Source: Hyphococcus sp.
GTDB lineage: Bacteria > Pseudomonadota > Alphaproteobacteria > Caulobacterales > Parvularculaceae
NCBI GenBank assembly: GCA_013002535.1
Contig: JABDJK010000017.1
Span: 57,715 to 121,714 of the forward strand
DNA: 64,000 nt
Direction: 5' to 3'
Under the pieces are notes generated by a model, which was given only the letters and a program-made list of their open reading frames with translations, made no database searches and had not been told where the DNA came from. Every line of letters begins with the position of its first letter. Position 1 is the first letter of the stretch. Of the stretch, positions 54,858 through 64,000 are shown in pieces. Both the position numbers and the translations under genes were made by a program.

Positions 54858-56261
54858 ATGACAATCCGTACACTGATATTAACCGCCGCCGCCCTCACCG
54901 CATTCAATGGCGTAGCGTTCGCTGACGGCCATGAAAAAGAAACGCCGCCGCCGGGCAGCGAGCCGCGCGGATTTTCCCTTCCCGAGATCGAGACGTACTC
55001 CCTGAAAAACGGCGTAGACGTAACACTGGCGACATACGGCCGCGTACCGAAAGCTGCAATTCGCGCCGTCGTTGATGTCGGCAACTTGAATGATGGCGAG
55101 ACGCCCTGGATCGCAGACCTCACCGCAGAGATGATGGGCGAAGGCGCAGCCGGTCGCTCTGCATCGGACCAGGCGCTTGCCGCGGCTTCCATGGGCGGTG
55201 ATTTAAACATTGGCGTTGGCCTCGATCAAACATTTGTGACGATGGATATTCTGTCGGAAAGTGCGCCCGACGCCGTCGCCCTCATTGCAGATGTTGTTCA
55301 ACGCCCGGACTTTCCTGAAACGGAAATAGATCGTGTTAAGCAAAATCTGCTGCGCAACATCTCGGTCGGCGCGACGCAACCGCAGCGCATCGCCGATGAC
55401 GCTTTTATCGGGTCGATGTATCCGAACCATCCATACGCGGATGCTGTTTTGCCGGACGCAGAAAAATTTACGGAGTTGACGCTTGATAATGTGAAAGCGT
55501 TTCACGCGGCGAATTTCGGCGGCGCGCGTACACATATTTACGTCGTGGGTCAGTTTGATCGCCGCAAAGTGAAACGCGCGATCAAAAAGGGGTTTCGCAA
55601 TTGGGATGAAGGCCCGCCTCCATTGGCGTTGGCGCCCGAGACCCCGGACAATCCGGTTATCAATCTGATTGATCGACCGGGCGCGGTTCAGTCGACCATT
55701 CGGCTCGGCAAACGTGTTCCGGCTGTCGATAACACGATCGACCTTGAAGCGGCGGACACCATCCTCGGCGGGTATTTCTCTTCGCGCATCACACGCAATA
55801 TTCGCGAAGACAAAGGCTACACCTACTCGCCGAACTCGGCGATCAGCCTTGAAAAGAATGCCGCCTACTGGCGCCAGAACGCAGATATCACTTCTGAATC
55901 GACAGGCCCGGCGCTGACGGAGATCATCAAGGAAATTCGCGGGCTTCAGCAAACACTGCCGCCGGCGAACGAACTTGACGGCATCAAGAACTATATGAAC
56001 GGCATCTTCGTCATCCGCCTCGCATCGCGCGGGGGCATGGCCAGCCAGCTGGCTTTTGTCGATCTCCATGATCTCGGGATTGAATATCTTGAGAATTATG
56101 TCGGCGCCGTTCAGGGCCTGACGGCGCAAAGCGTTCAGAATGCGGCGCGCGAACATCTGAACGTTGACGATATGAGCCTGACCGTCGTCGGCGATCTCGC
56201 AAGCGTTCGCGCGCAGCTCGAAACAGTTGACGCCATCGCCGATCGTCTGCCGGCGGAGTAA
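54858..56261 (+). CDS. M16 family peptidase-like protein, inactive partner
   Basis: A 467-residue exported M16 homologue. Signal peptide to about residue 22 (NGVAFA). At the position of HxxEH it has WIADLTAEMMGEGAAGRS, with neither histidine, so it should not bind catalytic zinc. The C-terminal half keeps the Arg/Tyr substrate-binding motif of M16B partners, SSRITRNIREDKGYTYSPNS. It is cotranscribed with the active subunit, two bases apart. Confidence 0.94.
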   Translation: MTIRTLILTAAALTAFNGVAFADGHEKETPPPGSEPRGFSLPEIETYSLKNGVDVTLATYGRVPKAAIRAVVDVGNLNDGETPWIADLTAEMMGEGAAGRSASDQALAAASMGGDLNIGVGLDQTFVTMDILSESAPDAVALIADVVQRPDFPETEIDRVKQNLLRNISVGATQPQRIADDAFIGSMYPNHPYADAVLPDAEKFTELTLDNVKAFHAANFGGARTHIYVVGQFDRRKVKRAIKKGFRNWDEGPPPLALAPETPDNPVINLIDRPGAVQSTIRLGKRVPAVDNTIDLEAADTILGGYFSSRITRNIREDKGYTYSPNSAISLEKNAAYWRQNADITSESTGPALTEIIKEIRGLQQTLPPANELDGIKNYMNGIFVIRLASRGGMASQLAFVDLHDLGIEYLENYVGAVQGLTAQSVQNAAREHLNVDDMSLTVVGDLASVRAQLETVDAIADRLPAE

Positions 56262-56779
56262 GCGCTCGCGACACTGAAATCTCGGCAGCGACACAACCCG
56301 CCGCTCGGCCTCTATCCCCTTGCCCGCCCTTACCGGGCTCCGGCCCAATCTGGTAGGGTTTTCTTGAGGAGAACGGCGAAAATTTTAGGCTGTGGGAGCG
56401 GCGCTAACCAAATGATGGGTCACATCGTCGTTATTTCGATTTTGCGGTCTGGTGAGGTTTTGTGTATTTCAAATCCTTTGTGCCTTCCCACGGCTTGACC
56501 GTGGGATCCATCTACCAAAAATTCAAAATGCAATGAAGATTTGAGTGATGGGCCCCGGCTTGCACCGGGGAAGCAGAGTCACTGATATTGCAATCAATAC
56601 TTCTCATAAGCCGATTATAAAGCGCTCAAGCCGCATGAGGATAACTGTCTGCCAAATCCGCGATTCATGAAAAAATACTATCTTGGGGATTAAACGCGGT
56701 TGGTTAATCCAACCGGATTTGCCGCAGCAGCAATGCACATTAATATGCCGGCGACACAACAGAGAACGGTCCACTGCCC
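56262..56779. repeat. Intergenic region with two cttga-loop hairpin repeats
   Basis: Two short hairpins share the same layout: CCCACGG-CTTGA-CCGTGGG (56487-56505, then ATCCA) and CCCCGG-CTTGCA-CCGGGG (56553-56570). Both are typical dispersed intergenic repeats. TTACCGGGCTCCGGCCCAAT near 56329 may be a third, degraded one. No gene is visible in these 518 bases. Confidence 0.6.
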
Positions 56780-57193
56780 ATGATGAACATCACCGTCAAC
56801 GACGATTACGCTTATCTCGAAGTCGAAGTATTTGGCGCCTATAACGAAACAGACATCGTACGGTTTTTCGATGACGCCCGCCGGCTTGTCGAACGCTACG
56901 GCAAGTTCAGCGAACTGGAAGTCCATCACGGCGGCAAACCGCAGAATATGTTCAAAACGATGATGGCGACCCATGCAAAATTGTCGAAGGACGACCCAAA
57001 CGCAATGGCGTTTTTGAAACACTTTTACAAATACGCGCTCGTTTCTGATAATCCCGGCTTGATGTACCGCACCATGTTCGCCTTCAATAAAATGGGCAAA
57101 TTGCAATTGCGCTTGTTCAAATCGCATGAACGCGAATTGGCGCGGGCGTGGATTGAAGATCGTGACGCGACCGATCAGTTCGTGCTGGATTAG
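56780..57193 (+). CDS. SpoIIAA/STAS-like domain protein
   Basis: A 137-residue single-domain protein of the SpoIIAA-like (DUF3478) type: alternating beta-alpha elements ITVNDDYAYLEVEVFGAYNE, FFDDARRLVERYGKFSELEV, MFKTMMATHAKLSKDD, KYALVSDNPGLMYRTMFAF and a final RELARAWIEDRD helix. These proteins share the CRAL-TRIO/STAS-like fold; no phosphorylatable serine was identified. Function unknown, no linked partner genes. Confidence 0.8.
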   Translation: MMNITVNDDYAYLEVEVFGAYNETDIVRFFDDARRLVERYGKFSELEVHHGGKPQNMFKTMMATHAKLSKDDPNAMAFLKHFYKYALVSDNPGLMYRTMFAFNKMGKLQLRLFKSHERELARAWIEDRDATDQFVLD

Positions 57194-57554
57194 TAAATCG
57201 ATGAGTGTGCCGTGGGTCGCACAATGGTGCGGCAAGCGACACGCAGTTTTGAAATTTATTTCTGTGCCTTTTTGCCCACAATAGTCGCTTTCAATACAGT
57301 GTTGTGACTGGTCATCGTCGGATTTATTCCGGGGATCTCTGGCATTTTACCTGGTCGCCTGAATTTCTCGCGAGCCAATGGTTGGGAACCCTCGGTCCGA
57401 GGATGACGCAAGAATAACCCGCATATGCAAGGTCGCTTACCGTGAAAAGGACGGGGAATTACATCAATCTTGCTAGCGTTTGTAATCGCAGCACCTTCGA
57501 TTGCATTCCCTTCCTTCGCGCTTCATAAATCCGGCAAACGCAAAGGGACTAAAC
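57194..57554. other. Intergenic stretch without a gene
   Basis: The 361 bases contain a small CGCAC-aatg-GTGCG hairpin near 57218 that lacks a T-run and a CCCTCGGTCCGAGGATGACGC repeat-like phrase near 57390. It should include the promoter of the reductase gene. No RNA or gene is supported. Confidence 0.45.
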
Positions 57555-58736
57555 ATGTCATACGCAAATCACGCCGAAAAAGAATTCGATATCGTTGTCT
57601 TTGGAGCCAGCGGGTATACTGGCCGCCTCGTCGCAGAATATCTCGATAAAAATTATACGGGGTCCCTCAACTGGGCGATGGCCGGCCGCAACGAAGAAAA
57701 ACTGAAAGCTGTGCGCGAGGAAATCGGTGCAAATGAAGCAACGCCAATATTGCTTGCCGACGCCGCTGATATGGGCGCTATTGAGGATCTCTGCAAAAAA
57801 TCGAAGGTCATTTTGACAACGGTCGGCCCGTACCAGCTTTACGGTAATGAGCTTGTCGCGGCGTGCGCAAAAACTGGCGCCGATTATGTTGATCTTTGCG
57901 GTGAGCCGGCATGGATGCGGCAAATGATTGACGCCCATGGGGCCACGGCAAAGTCTTCAGGCGCACGCATTGTTTTCTCCTGCGGTTTTGACTCAATTCC
58001 CTTCGATCTTGGCGTCCAGTTTCTGCAAGACGCCGCTCAAGACAAATTCAACGAACGCGCAAACGAGATCCACTGCATTGTACGCAAGATGAAAGGCACG
58101 TTCTCCGGCGGCACAGCTGCAAGCCTCAAAGCCACCATGGCGGCGGCGTTCAAAGACCCGTCTGTTATTGAGCTTTTGAAAAACCCGTTTGCGCTGGCGC
58201 CGGGTTTTGACGGCCCGCGACAACCAAGCGGATCAAAACCCAAATATGACGAGGAGCTCGGCATCTGGCTCGCGCCTTTTGTAATGGCTCCGATTAACAC
58301 AAAGAATGTTCATCGCTCAAACGCTCTCTTGGGGCACTCATATGGCGAAGATTTTAAATATTCCGAAATGGTGGCGACCGGTCCGGGAGTCGCTGGCGAA
58401 AAGACAGCGCAAGCGGTCGCATCGGATAATTCTTTGATGGGCGAAGATGCGCCCAAACCCGGCGAAGGTCCGACCAAAGAGGAACGCGAAGGCGGTCATT
58501 ATGATGTGCTGTTCATCGGCGAGACCGCGTCCGGAAAAACGATTAGCGCAAGCGTCACTGGCGACATGGACCCGGGTTATGGCTCGACATCGAAAATGAT
58601 TGCTGAAGCCGCTGCCTGCCTTATTGATAATTGCGATGCGATCGGCGGCGGCATCTGGACGCCCGCTGCTGCAATGAACGGGGCCTTGCGGGAGCGGCTC
58701 GTGAAGAACGCCGGGCTGACATTTGAAATCGAGTAA
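57555..58736 (+). CDS. Saccharopine dehydrogenase-like / trans-acting enoyl reductase family protein
   Basis: A 393-residue protein. The N-terminal NADP-binding Rossmann motif is VFGASGYTGRLVAEYL; then come AMAGRNEEKLKAVREEIG, TTVGPYQLYGNELVAACAKT, DYVDLCGEPAWMRQMID and SCGFDSIPFDLGVQFL. This is the signature of saccharopine-reductase-like proteins, including the trans-acting enoyl reductases of mycobacterial lipid synthesis. Lipid metabolism is a possible role, not shown. ATG at 57555 (MSYANHAEKEFD) fits the family. The SDR gene starts six bases after its stop. Confidence 0.88.
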   Translation: MSYANHAEKEFDIVVFGASGYTGRLVAEYLDKNYTGSLNWAMAGRNEEKLKAVREEIGANEATPILLADAADMGAIEDLCKKSKVILTTVGPYQLYGNELVAACAKTGADYVDLCGEPAWMRQMIDAHGATAKSSGARIVFSCGFDSIPFDLGVQFLQDAAQDKFNERANEIHCIVRKMKGTFSGGTAASLKATMAAAFKDPSVIELLKNPFALAPGFDGPRQPSGSKPKYDEELGIWLAPFVMAPINTKNVHRSNALLGHSYGEDFKYSEMVATGPGVAGEKTAQAVASDNSLMGEDAPKPGEGPTKEEREGGHYDVLFIGETASGKTISASVTGDMDPGYGSTSKMIAEAAACLIDNCDAIGGGIWTPAAAMNGALRERLVKNAGLTFEIE

Positions 58737-58742
58737 AGCGCA

Positions 58743-59477
58743 ATGAGCGACAACGTTCCTGATCTTTCCGGAAAAATTGCCCTCGTTACCGGTGCGTCCC
58801 GCGGTATTGGCCGCGCCTGCGCGGTCGCGCTCGCGAAAGCCGGCGCCCATGTACTGGCTGTCGGGCGCACAGCCGGCGCTCTCGAAGAGCTGGACGATGA
58901 GATCAAGGCCGCGGGCGGCCATGCTTCGCTTATCCCTTTCGATCTTACTGAAGGCGACGGGATTGAACACATGGCGGCAGTGCTGACGGGCCGGTTTAAA
59001 AAACTCGATATATTGATTGGCAACGCGGCAAGTCTCGGCGAACTGGCGCCCCTCCCTGACATTGACGCCAAGGTCTGGCGCCAAACGCTCGATTTAAATC
59101 TCACTGTCAATTGGCGGCTCCTGCGCGCGCTTGATCCGATGTTGCGCAATTGTGAAAACGCGCGGGTTTTATTTTTGACGTCGCGCGTCGGCGGCGAATA
59201 CGCCCGCGCATTCTGGGGCGCTTATGCGGTATCGAAAGCAGCGTTGGAAATGCTGGCGCGGACTTATGCGGAAGAATCGACAAACCTTGGAATTTCCGTG
59301 GGCGTCATCGATCCCGGCGCCATGCGCACTGGCATGCGCGCCGCCGCTATGCCCGGCGAAGACCCGGAGACATTGCCGGCGCCGGAAGAAATTGCGCCGC
59401 TCCTTTATCATGCGATGACGGACAAGGCGCACGGTTTCCAGCGATACGTTTTTAGGGACTGGAAATCTAACGCTTAG
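58743..59477 (+). CDS. Short-chain dehydrogenase/reductase
   Basis: A 244-residue classical SDR. Cofactor motif [14 protein letters not shown] (residues near 97), catalytic serine in LFLTSRVGG and YAVSK active-site Tyr/Lys. R43 in VGRTAG favours NADP. Cotranscribed with the saccharopine-dehydrogenase-like gene, so both may act on one substrate path. The tail overlaps der on the other strand by 11 bases. Substrate unknown. Confidence 0.92.
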   Translation: MSDNVPDLSGKIALVTGASRGIGRACAVALAKAGAHVLAVGRTAGALEELDDEIKAAGGHASLIPFDLTEGDGIEHMAAVLTGRFKKLDILIGNAASLGELAPLPDIDAKVWRQTLDLNLTVNWRLLRALDPMLRNCENARVLFLTSRVGGEYARAFWGAYAVSKAALEMLARTYAEESTNLGISVGVIDPGAMRTGMRAAAMPGEDPETLPAPEEIAPLLYHAMTDKAHGFQRYVFRDWKSNA

Positions 59478-60843
59478 CTTTTTTATCGGCGTAAGGGTTC
59501 GCCGGTTGTTTTAAGTGCAACCGGATCGGGACAGCCTTGATGTCAAACGCCATTCGGATGCCATTGATCAGATACCGCCGATAGGACTCTGGTAGCTGAT
59601 CTGCTCGCGTGCATTGCGCCACGAAAGTCGGCGGGCGTGTTTTTGTCTGTGCGATATACCGCAGTTTGATACGCTGACCGGAGACCGCCGGCGGCGCATG
59701 GCGCGCGACAGCTTCCTGCAGCCATTCATTAAGGTCCGGCGTTTTTACCCGCGCGTTCCAGTCAACGTAAATTTGCGTGACTGCCGGCATCAGTCGATGA
59801 ACACCTGCGCCGGTGCGCGCCGAAAACATAATCATCGGAACATCGGGCGCCTGCGGCAACAAACGCGAGGCCTGTTCGCGCAAGTCTTTGGCGAATTGGT
59901 CGCGGTCCTCGATGGCATCCCATTTGTTGACGCCGATAACGAGGGCGCGCCCTTCGCGCAAGGCTAGATCAGCAATCTGCAAATCCTGTTTGTCGAAAGG
60001 AGATTGCGCGTCGAGCAAGAGCACCACGACTTCTGCGAACTGCACCGCGCGCAACGCATCAGCGACGGAGAGTTTTTCGAGCTTCGCCTGAACTTTTGCT
60101 TTTTTACGCAAGCCTGCCGTATCGAAAAGTTTTACCGGCCAATTGCGCTCTTTGCCTTCCCAGTTCCATTCGACCGAGATGGCGTCGCGGGTGATGCCTG
60201 CCTCTGGCCCGGTCAGCAGGCGGTTCTCACCAATGAGTTGATTGACCAATGTCGATTTACCAGCATTGGGGCGACCGACGATTGCGACGCGCAAGGGTTT
60301 CAGCGGGTCGTCCCAGGCAATCGTTTCTTCATCCTCGCCGGCGCCGAACACCTGCAGATGCGGTTCTAGTGCATTGTATAGATCTGAGATCCCCTCGCCA
60401 TGTTCCGCTGACAGAGCAATCGGGTCGCCGAGCCCCAAGCCGAAGGACTCGTAATAGCCGCCATCGCCAGCGCCGCCTTCAGCCTTGTTGGCGACCAGAA
60501 TAACCGGGCGATCGGTGGCGCGCAGGATTTTCGCAAACGCCTTGTCGAGGGGCGTCACACCGGCGCGGGCGTCGACCATAAAGATACAAACAACGGCTTG
60601 TTCAATGGCTATGTCGGTCTGCTTGCGCATGCGCCCTTCAAGCGCCGCGTCCGGCGCCTCTTCAAGGCCAGCTGTATCAATGACAGTAAAATTTAGATCG
60701 CCAAGCTTTGCTTCGCCCTCGCGCCGGTCCCGGGTGACGCCCGGCGTATCGTCAACCAGCGCGATGCGCTTGCCAACCAGGCGGTTGAACAGCGTGGACT
60801 TGCCGACATTCGGACGGCCGATGAGAGCAACTTTTGCTGACAT
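59467..60843 (-). CDS. der: Ribosome-assembly GTPase Der (EngA)
   Basis: A 458-residue double GTPase needed for 50S assembly. First G domain: [23 protein letters not shown] and NKAEG; second: [29 protein letters not shown] and NKWD. The KH-like C-terminal domain ends in [19 protein letters not shown]. Leftward, 32 bases after bamB, a common alphaproteobacterial arrangement. Confidence 0.98.
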   Translation of the reverse strand: MSAKVALIGRPNVGKSTLFNRLVGKRIALVDDTPGVTRDRREGEAKLGDLNFTVIDTAGLEEAPDAALEGRMRKQTDIAIEQAVVCIFMVDARAGVTPLDKAFAKILRATDRPVILVANKAEGGAGDGGYYESFGLGLGDPIALSAEHGEGISDLYNALEPHLQVFGAGEDEETIAWDDPLKPLRVAIVGRPNAGKSTLVNQLIGENRLLTGPEAGITRDAISVEWNWEGKERNWPVKLFDTAGLRKKAKVQAKLEKLSVADALRAVQFAEVVVLLLDAQSPFDKQDLQIADLALREGRALVIGVNKWDAIEDRDQFAKDLREQASRLLPQAPDVPMIMFSARTGAGVHRLMPAVTQIYVDWNARVKTPDLNEWLQEAVARHAPPAVSGQRIKLRYIAQTKTRPPTFVAQCTRADQLPESYRRYLINGIRMAFDIKAVPIRLHLKQPANPYADKKAKR

Positions 60844-60875
60844 GAAACTTCACTCGCGCCGTCCGAAGCGGAAAC

Positions 60876-62306
60876 TTATCGCATGGAGATAAGTTTACCG
60901 TCCTCCGTCAAGACATATAATTTTTCATTGGCGACGACCGGTGCGATTACCGATGAACCGCCGGTCTTTGCCGATTCGACAATCGTTCCGTTTTCCGGCG
61001 TCACTTTGACGATCTCATTATCGCTGGAAACCAGCACCAAATGATCGCCAGCCAAAACCGGCCCCGCCCAGGTGATGCGGCCTTTTTTCTTTTTCTCTTT
61101 TTCGTAGCGCGTCAATTGAGTCACCCAGAGAATGGCGCCGTCATTGCGCGACAAACACACCAGCTCTGCATCGACTGACACGACAAATATGAAATCGCCT
61201 GCGACCCACGGCATTTGCAGGCTGGCGATCGGCGCTTCCCAAACAGGCGTGCCGCTGCGAATATCGATGGCTGACATCCGACCGCCATGGCTGACCACAT
61301 AGACAAGACCACGGTCAATAACCGGGCTGCCGGCAATATCATTAAGGTTTGCCAGCGCTGTAAGGCGCGTTTGCCGCGCTAGAGTCTCGTTCCAGACCGC
61401 ACGGCCGGTATCGGCGAGGAACGCAACGATTTCACCGGATGAGAACGGCGCCACCACCAGGTCGCCCGCGGCAGCGGGGCTGGCGGACGACAAGAAACGC
61501 GCTGTTTCTTCGAATGATTGATAGGACCACGCGCGCTCGCCGGTCGCTTGTTCTAGCGCCATGAATTCATTTGCGTTGGTCGTCAGATAAACACGCTCGC
61601 GAAAAGCTGTCGGCGCCGTTCGCACCGGTGCGCCGGCGTCAGTACGCCAAAGCTCTTCGCCTGATATCGCATCCAGCGCCGCAACAAATCCAAAACCGGA
61701 CGTAACAAATATTCGCCCCTGATCAAATGCGACGCCGCCGCCGAAACCGATATGTGAGGCCTTCGGGCCACGCAAAATATCGCGCAGCCGAAATCGTTCT
61801 TTAATCTCAGGCGCCAGTTCCGTTTCCCAGATGCGATCACCGTTTTCGACATCAAACGCTGAGACCGTCGCTTCTGCATCAATGACGAAAATCCGGTCAT
61901 TGACGACGATAGGCGGCGCGGTTACGCGGCCGCGCTCTGACGCCGACCCGATGTCGACTTTCCATTCTTCTTCAAGTTCAAGTGTGGCGCCGATATGATG
62001 CAAGGTGTGATCGGCTTCGCCGCCAGGCTGTGGCCACGAAACATTGACGTAAGACGGCGGCACGCTGATCGAAGCGCCAGCATAGCGTGGATCCGGCGAG
62101 AGCTGTTCTTCCAAAGCGAGAATTGAAATCCGTTCAGATTCCTCTTGCGCCTCTTCTTCGGCTTCTTCGGCTTTTTTTTCATCGCTCTTGCTGAAAACGC
62201 CAGTGACCGCGCCAATAGGGCCGGAGCTGCAGGCCGAAACCGCCAACAACGCAGAAGCAATAAACGTATATTTCAAAGCGTCACGCGAAACGTCAAAAGC
62301 ACTCAT
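60876..62306 (-). CDS. bamB: Outer-membrane assembly lipoprotein BamB
   Basis: A 476-residue PQQ-like beta-propeller lipoprotein of the BAM complex. The lipobox is in FIASALLAVSACSS. A Glu/Lys-rich linker (KSDEKKAEEAEEEAQEESER) precedes the propeller. Blade motifs: VFDVENGDRIWETEL-type AFDVENGDRIW, ALDAISGEELWRTDAGAPVR, ALEQATGERAWSYQ, AIDIRSGTPVWEAPI and KVTPENGTIVES. ATG at 62306 gives a proper lipoprotein start; 111 upstream codons overlapping the neighbour are discounted. The upstream gene stop (62308) lies one base away. Confidence 0.95.
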   Translation of the reverse strand: MSAFDVSRDALKYTFIASALLAVSACSSGPIGAVTGVFSKSDEKKAEEAEEEAQEESERISILALEEQLSPDPRYAGASISVPPSYVNVSWPQPGGEADHTLHHIGATLELEEEWKVDIGSASERGRVTAPPIVVNDRIFVIDAEATVSAFDVENGDRIWETELAPEIKERFRLRDILRGPKASHIGFGGGVAFDQGRIFVTSGFGFVAALDAISGEELWRTDAGAPVRTAPTAFRERVYLTTNANEFMALEQATGERAWSYQSFEETARFLSSASPAAAGDLVVAPFSSGEIVAFLADTGRAVWNETLARQTRLTALANLNDIAGSPVIDRGLVYVVSHGGRMSAIDIRSGTPVWEAPIASLQMPWVAGDFIFVVSVDAELVCLSRNDGAILWVTQLTRYEKEKKKKGRITWAGPVLAGDHLVLVSSDNEIVKVTPENGTIVESAKTGGSSVIAPVVANEKLYVLTEDGKLISMR

Positions 62307-62307
62307 A

Positions 62308-63219
62308 CTATTCACTATCCTCAGATTGCGTATTGTCCGCCGCCGGATCTTCTGTTTCAGCTCCAGCCGGCTCCTCGACGCCCCCGTCGGATGGTTCCGC
62401 TTCGTCAGTTGTTTCGTTGCTTGACGCCTCTTCAGGAAGAAGCTCGTCTTCAATATGTCCTTCCTCGCCATGATCATGGCCGGCATGATCGCCGAGGCCG
62501 TCAACGCCTTCCTCGATGGCGCCGAGCAGATCGTCGACTTGCAAGTCGCCGGAAATATTGACGCCTGCTTTGCCAGTCTCTGCATGCGCCTTGAATTCTT
62601 TCGCCCGCTGGCTGATCGCCTCAGGCGCGGCAATATCATTCGCTAATCCTTCGAAAATCGCGATCGCGGTTTCGAAATCCTTTTCCTGGATTGCTGCGAT
62701 TCCGGATATCTCCTTGGCGTAATATCCGAATGTGTCGGGACTTTGTTCGAGATCGCCAAGATCCGTGAAAACCGCATCGCGCCCATCGGCAATGGAAAGA
62801 TATGCAGCGCGCAATCGCGCCAAAGTTTTCAACCGTTTCGGCGTCGCAGACTTGTTGTAGATATCGCGATATGCCTCAATCGCAGACAACCTTTCACCGT
62901 TTCGTGCAAATGACGCGGCGCGATGGAACTGCGCCAAAACGCCAACACCGGTGTTGCTGGTCTGTGCAATCGCAGCGAGATCTTCCCGGCCGGATTGCGG
63001 GTTTTCCGCCATCAATTCCAGCGCGTTGCGCAATTCTAGCGACTGTTCCTTGGCCGCGGCGTCACGCTGCGCGTTATAAATTTGCCAACCGGCGACACCG
63101 GCGACCAGCAGAACGGCGCCCGCAATGGCCGCAGGTCCATATTTCTGAAACCTCGCCCATTGGCGTTCTTCATCAAGATCCTGGTCTACTTCGCGTAATG
63201 CGCTTTCATCGTTCGCCAC
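62308..63219 (-). CDS. YfgM-like tetratricopeptide membrane protein
   Basis: A 303-residue bitopic protein: cytoplasmic start (RQWARFQKYGP), one transmembrane helix (AAIAGAVLLVAGVAGWQIY) and a periplasmic TPR-like helical domain (AQFHRAASFARNGERLSAIE, ISGIAAIQEKDFETAIAIFE). It ends with a His/Asp cluster (DHAGHDHGEEGHIED) and a long Glu-rich tail. YfgM is an ancillary SecYEG subunit that works with periplasmic chaperones, in keeping with its place before bamB. The start is GTG at 63219. The acidic His tail is longer than usual. Confidence 0.88.
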   Translation of the reverse strand: MANDESALREVDQDLDEERQWARFQKYGPAAIAGAVLLVAGVAGWQIYNAQRDAAAKEQSLELRNALELMAENPQSGREDLAAIAQTSNTGVGVLAQFHRAASFARNGERLSAIEAYRDIYNKSATPKRLKTLARLRAAYLSIADGRDAVFTDLGDLEQSPDTFGYYAKEISGIAAIQEKDFETAIAIFEGLANDIAAPEAISQRAKEFKAHAETGKAGVNISGDLQVDDLLGAIEEGVDGLGDHAGHDHGEEGHIEDELLPEEASSNETTDEAEPSDGGVEEPAGAETEDPAADNTQSEDSE

Positions 63220-63360
63220 GGCGAGCTCGTCCTGTCAAAAGTTTCTTTGCGATGCGGCAGCAGTTTCTAACGGCCTTTGGGGAGCCGCGCAACGCAAACG
63301 CTTCAACTTAAATTTTGTAAGGAAATCGGGCCTTTGATCGAAATTTCAAGGCCAGCCGCA

Positions 63361-63888
63361 TCACTCGCCGTCAAACGCCGTCAGCGCCGTCACATTATGG
63401 CCCATTGCCCGCAGCTTCTCCGCGCCGCCAAGATCTGGCAAATCGACGATAAAGGCGCACAACACAATTTCAGCCCCTGCCCGTTCCAGCAACTTGATGG
63501 CCGCGATTGCGGTTCCGCCGGTCGCGATCAAGTCATCGACGAGGAGAACGCGCTCATCGGGCTCGATCGAATCGACGTGGATTTCGACTTCATCAACGCC
63601 ATATTCCAATTCGTAGCTCTCGCTGATGGTCTCTGCCGGAAGTTTTCCTTTTTTGCGGATCGGCGCAAAACCGACCGACAGCTGATGCGCAATCGCCCCA
63701 CCCAAAATAAATCCGCGCGCCTCAATCCCGGCGACCTTGTCGATCTTAGCGCCGGCGAGCGGTTGGACTAGCTCATCGACTGCACGGCGAAACCCGCGCG
63801 CATCGTTCAATAATGTCGTGATGTCCCGAAACTTAATACCGGGTTTCGGATAATCCGGGATTGTCCGGATGACCGTCTGCAAATCCAT
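63361..63888 (-). CDS. apt: Adenine phosphoribosyltransferase
   Basis: Salvages adenine to AMP with PRPP. The 175-residue protein has [37 protein letters not shown] and the PRPP motif [23 protein letters not shown] at 63888. Only 67 bases separate it from the upstream partial gene on the same strand; 141 bases follow before the next gene without a clear terminator. Confidence 0.98.
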   Translation of the reverse strand: MDLQTVIRTIPDYPKPGIKFRDITTLLNDARGFRRAVDELVQPLAGAKIDKVAGIEARGFILGGAIAHQLSVGFAPIRKKGKLPAETISESYELEYGVDEVEIHVDSIEPDERVLLVDDLIATGGTAIAAIKLLERAGAEIVLCAFIVDLPDLGGAEKLRAMGHNVTALTAFDGE

Positions 63889-63955
63889 GACTGGCCTCTT
63901 TGCGCTGCACCGCGCGCGAAGATGGCGTAGAAAGCGGCGCGTTACAAGCCTCGAC

Positions 63956-64000
63956 TTATTTCGTAAGGGCGAGTTCGGTCAGGCTCTTGCCGATAGCGTC
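63956..64000 (-). CDS. C-terminal end of a gene truncated by the window edge
   Basis: Reading leftward from the window edge, 14 codons give [14 protein letters not shown] followed by TAA at 63956-63958. It ends 67 bases before apt on the same strand, so an operon is likely. Too short to identify. Confidence 0.4.
   Translation of the reverse strand, partial: DAIGKSLTELALTK

Noticed and set aside
55203..56348. Leftward 381-codon frame opposite the second M16 gene
   Set aside because: Rich in Arg and Ile with no motifs; antisense shadow of a well-supported protease gene.
57210..57240. CGCAC-aatg-GTGCG hairpin as terminator of the SpoIIAA-like gene
   Set aside because: Short stem and no following T-run.
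1..64000. tRNA genes, CRISPR arrays, prophage or transposase genes
   Set aside because: Intergenic regions were read for cloverleaf arms, regularly spaced repeats and transposase motifs; none was convincing.

Overview
The window looks like a chromosomal segment of an alphaproteobacterium, probably marine. Three signs point there: a direct-repeat SOS operator of the GTTC-N7-GTTC type between ssb and uvrA, the gyrA-coaD-peptidyl-prolyl isomerase and bL25-pth-ychF gene orders, and exosortase/PEP-CTERM features beside a full type II secretion locus. No rRNA, tRNA or CRISPR array was seen. No insertion sequence or phage gene was recognised. Most genes are tightly packed, with many 1-8 bp stop/start overlaps.

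Layout: 1-718 is a truncated exported head-GIN-like protein. 876-6071 is a histidine degradation operon (hutI-hutH-hutU plus an alpha/beta hydrolase; hutG and hutF are absent). 6366-9234 is a pantothenate cluster (panB, panC, panD and a DUF2520-type Rossmann protein that may be the missing ketopantoate reductase), arranged as convergent overlapping pairs. 9319-15312 is a compact peptide-type ABC importer in which the solute-binding protein is fused to the first permease and the two ATPases are fused, followed by a P1 (DmpA/NylC-like) peptidase. 15295-15842 is a decayed two-component relic. 16033-17340 is an exosortase-A-type O-glycosylation ligase. 17344-19336 carries a CDF exporter and a divergent ZIP transporter. 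19349-30323 is a twelve-gene leftward type II secretion operon (gspC to gspM plus a lipoprotein), with the prepilin peptidase divergent at 30680 and a glycosyltransferase after it. 32759-37805 is the gyrA-coaD-GFA-two cyclophilin operon.

37961-41702 holds exported or envelope proteins: a SodC lipoprotein, a Tat-type Kelch protein, a PEP-CTERM protein and a Tat-type nitroreductase-like protein. 41703-43238 is a low-density stretch with repeats, a duplicated small lipoprotein (one copy dead), a broken membrane-protein gene and terminators. 43239-47393 holds a lysine-rich histone-H1-like protein, ssb and uvrA. 47394-50130 is gene-poor, with relics, a GyrI-like protein and a 49-residue membrane protein. 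50131-64000 is mostly housekeeping: ychF, pth, bL25, a pair of M16 proteases, a SpoIIAA-like protein, a saccharopine-dehydrogenase-like reductase, an SDR, der, bamB, a YfgM-like protein and apt.

The genes work together in several modules: histidine to formiminoglutamate; valine-derived ketoisovalerate and aspartate to pantothenate, with coaD further along the CoA route; peptide uptake coupled to a peptidase; and secretion through GspC-M, with a separate exosortase-linked surface glycoprotein theme. The most notable points are the SBP-permease fusion, the DUF2520 gene embedded in the pan cluster, the single SOS box placed inside two facing promoters, and the KATKR-repeat protein beside a uvrA that has its own lysine/alanine-rich tail.
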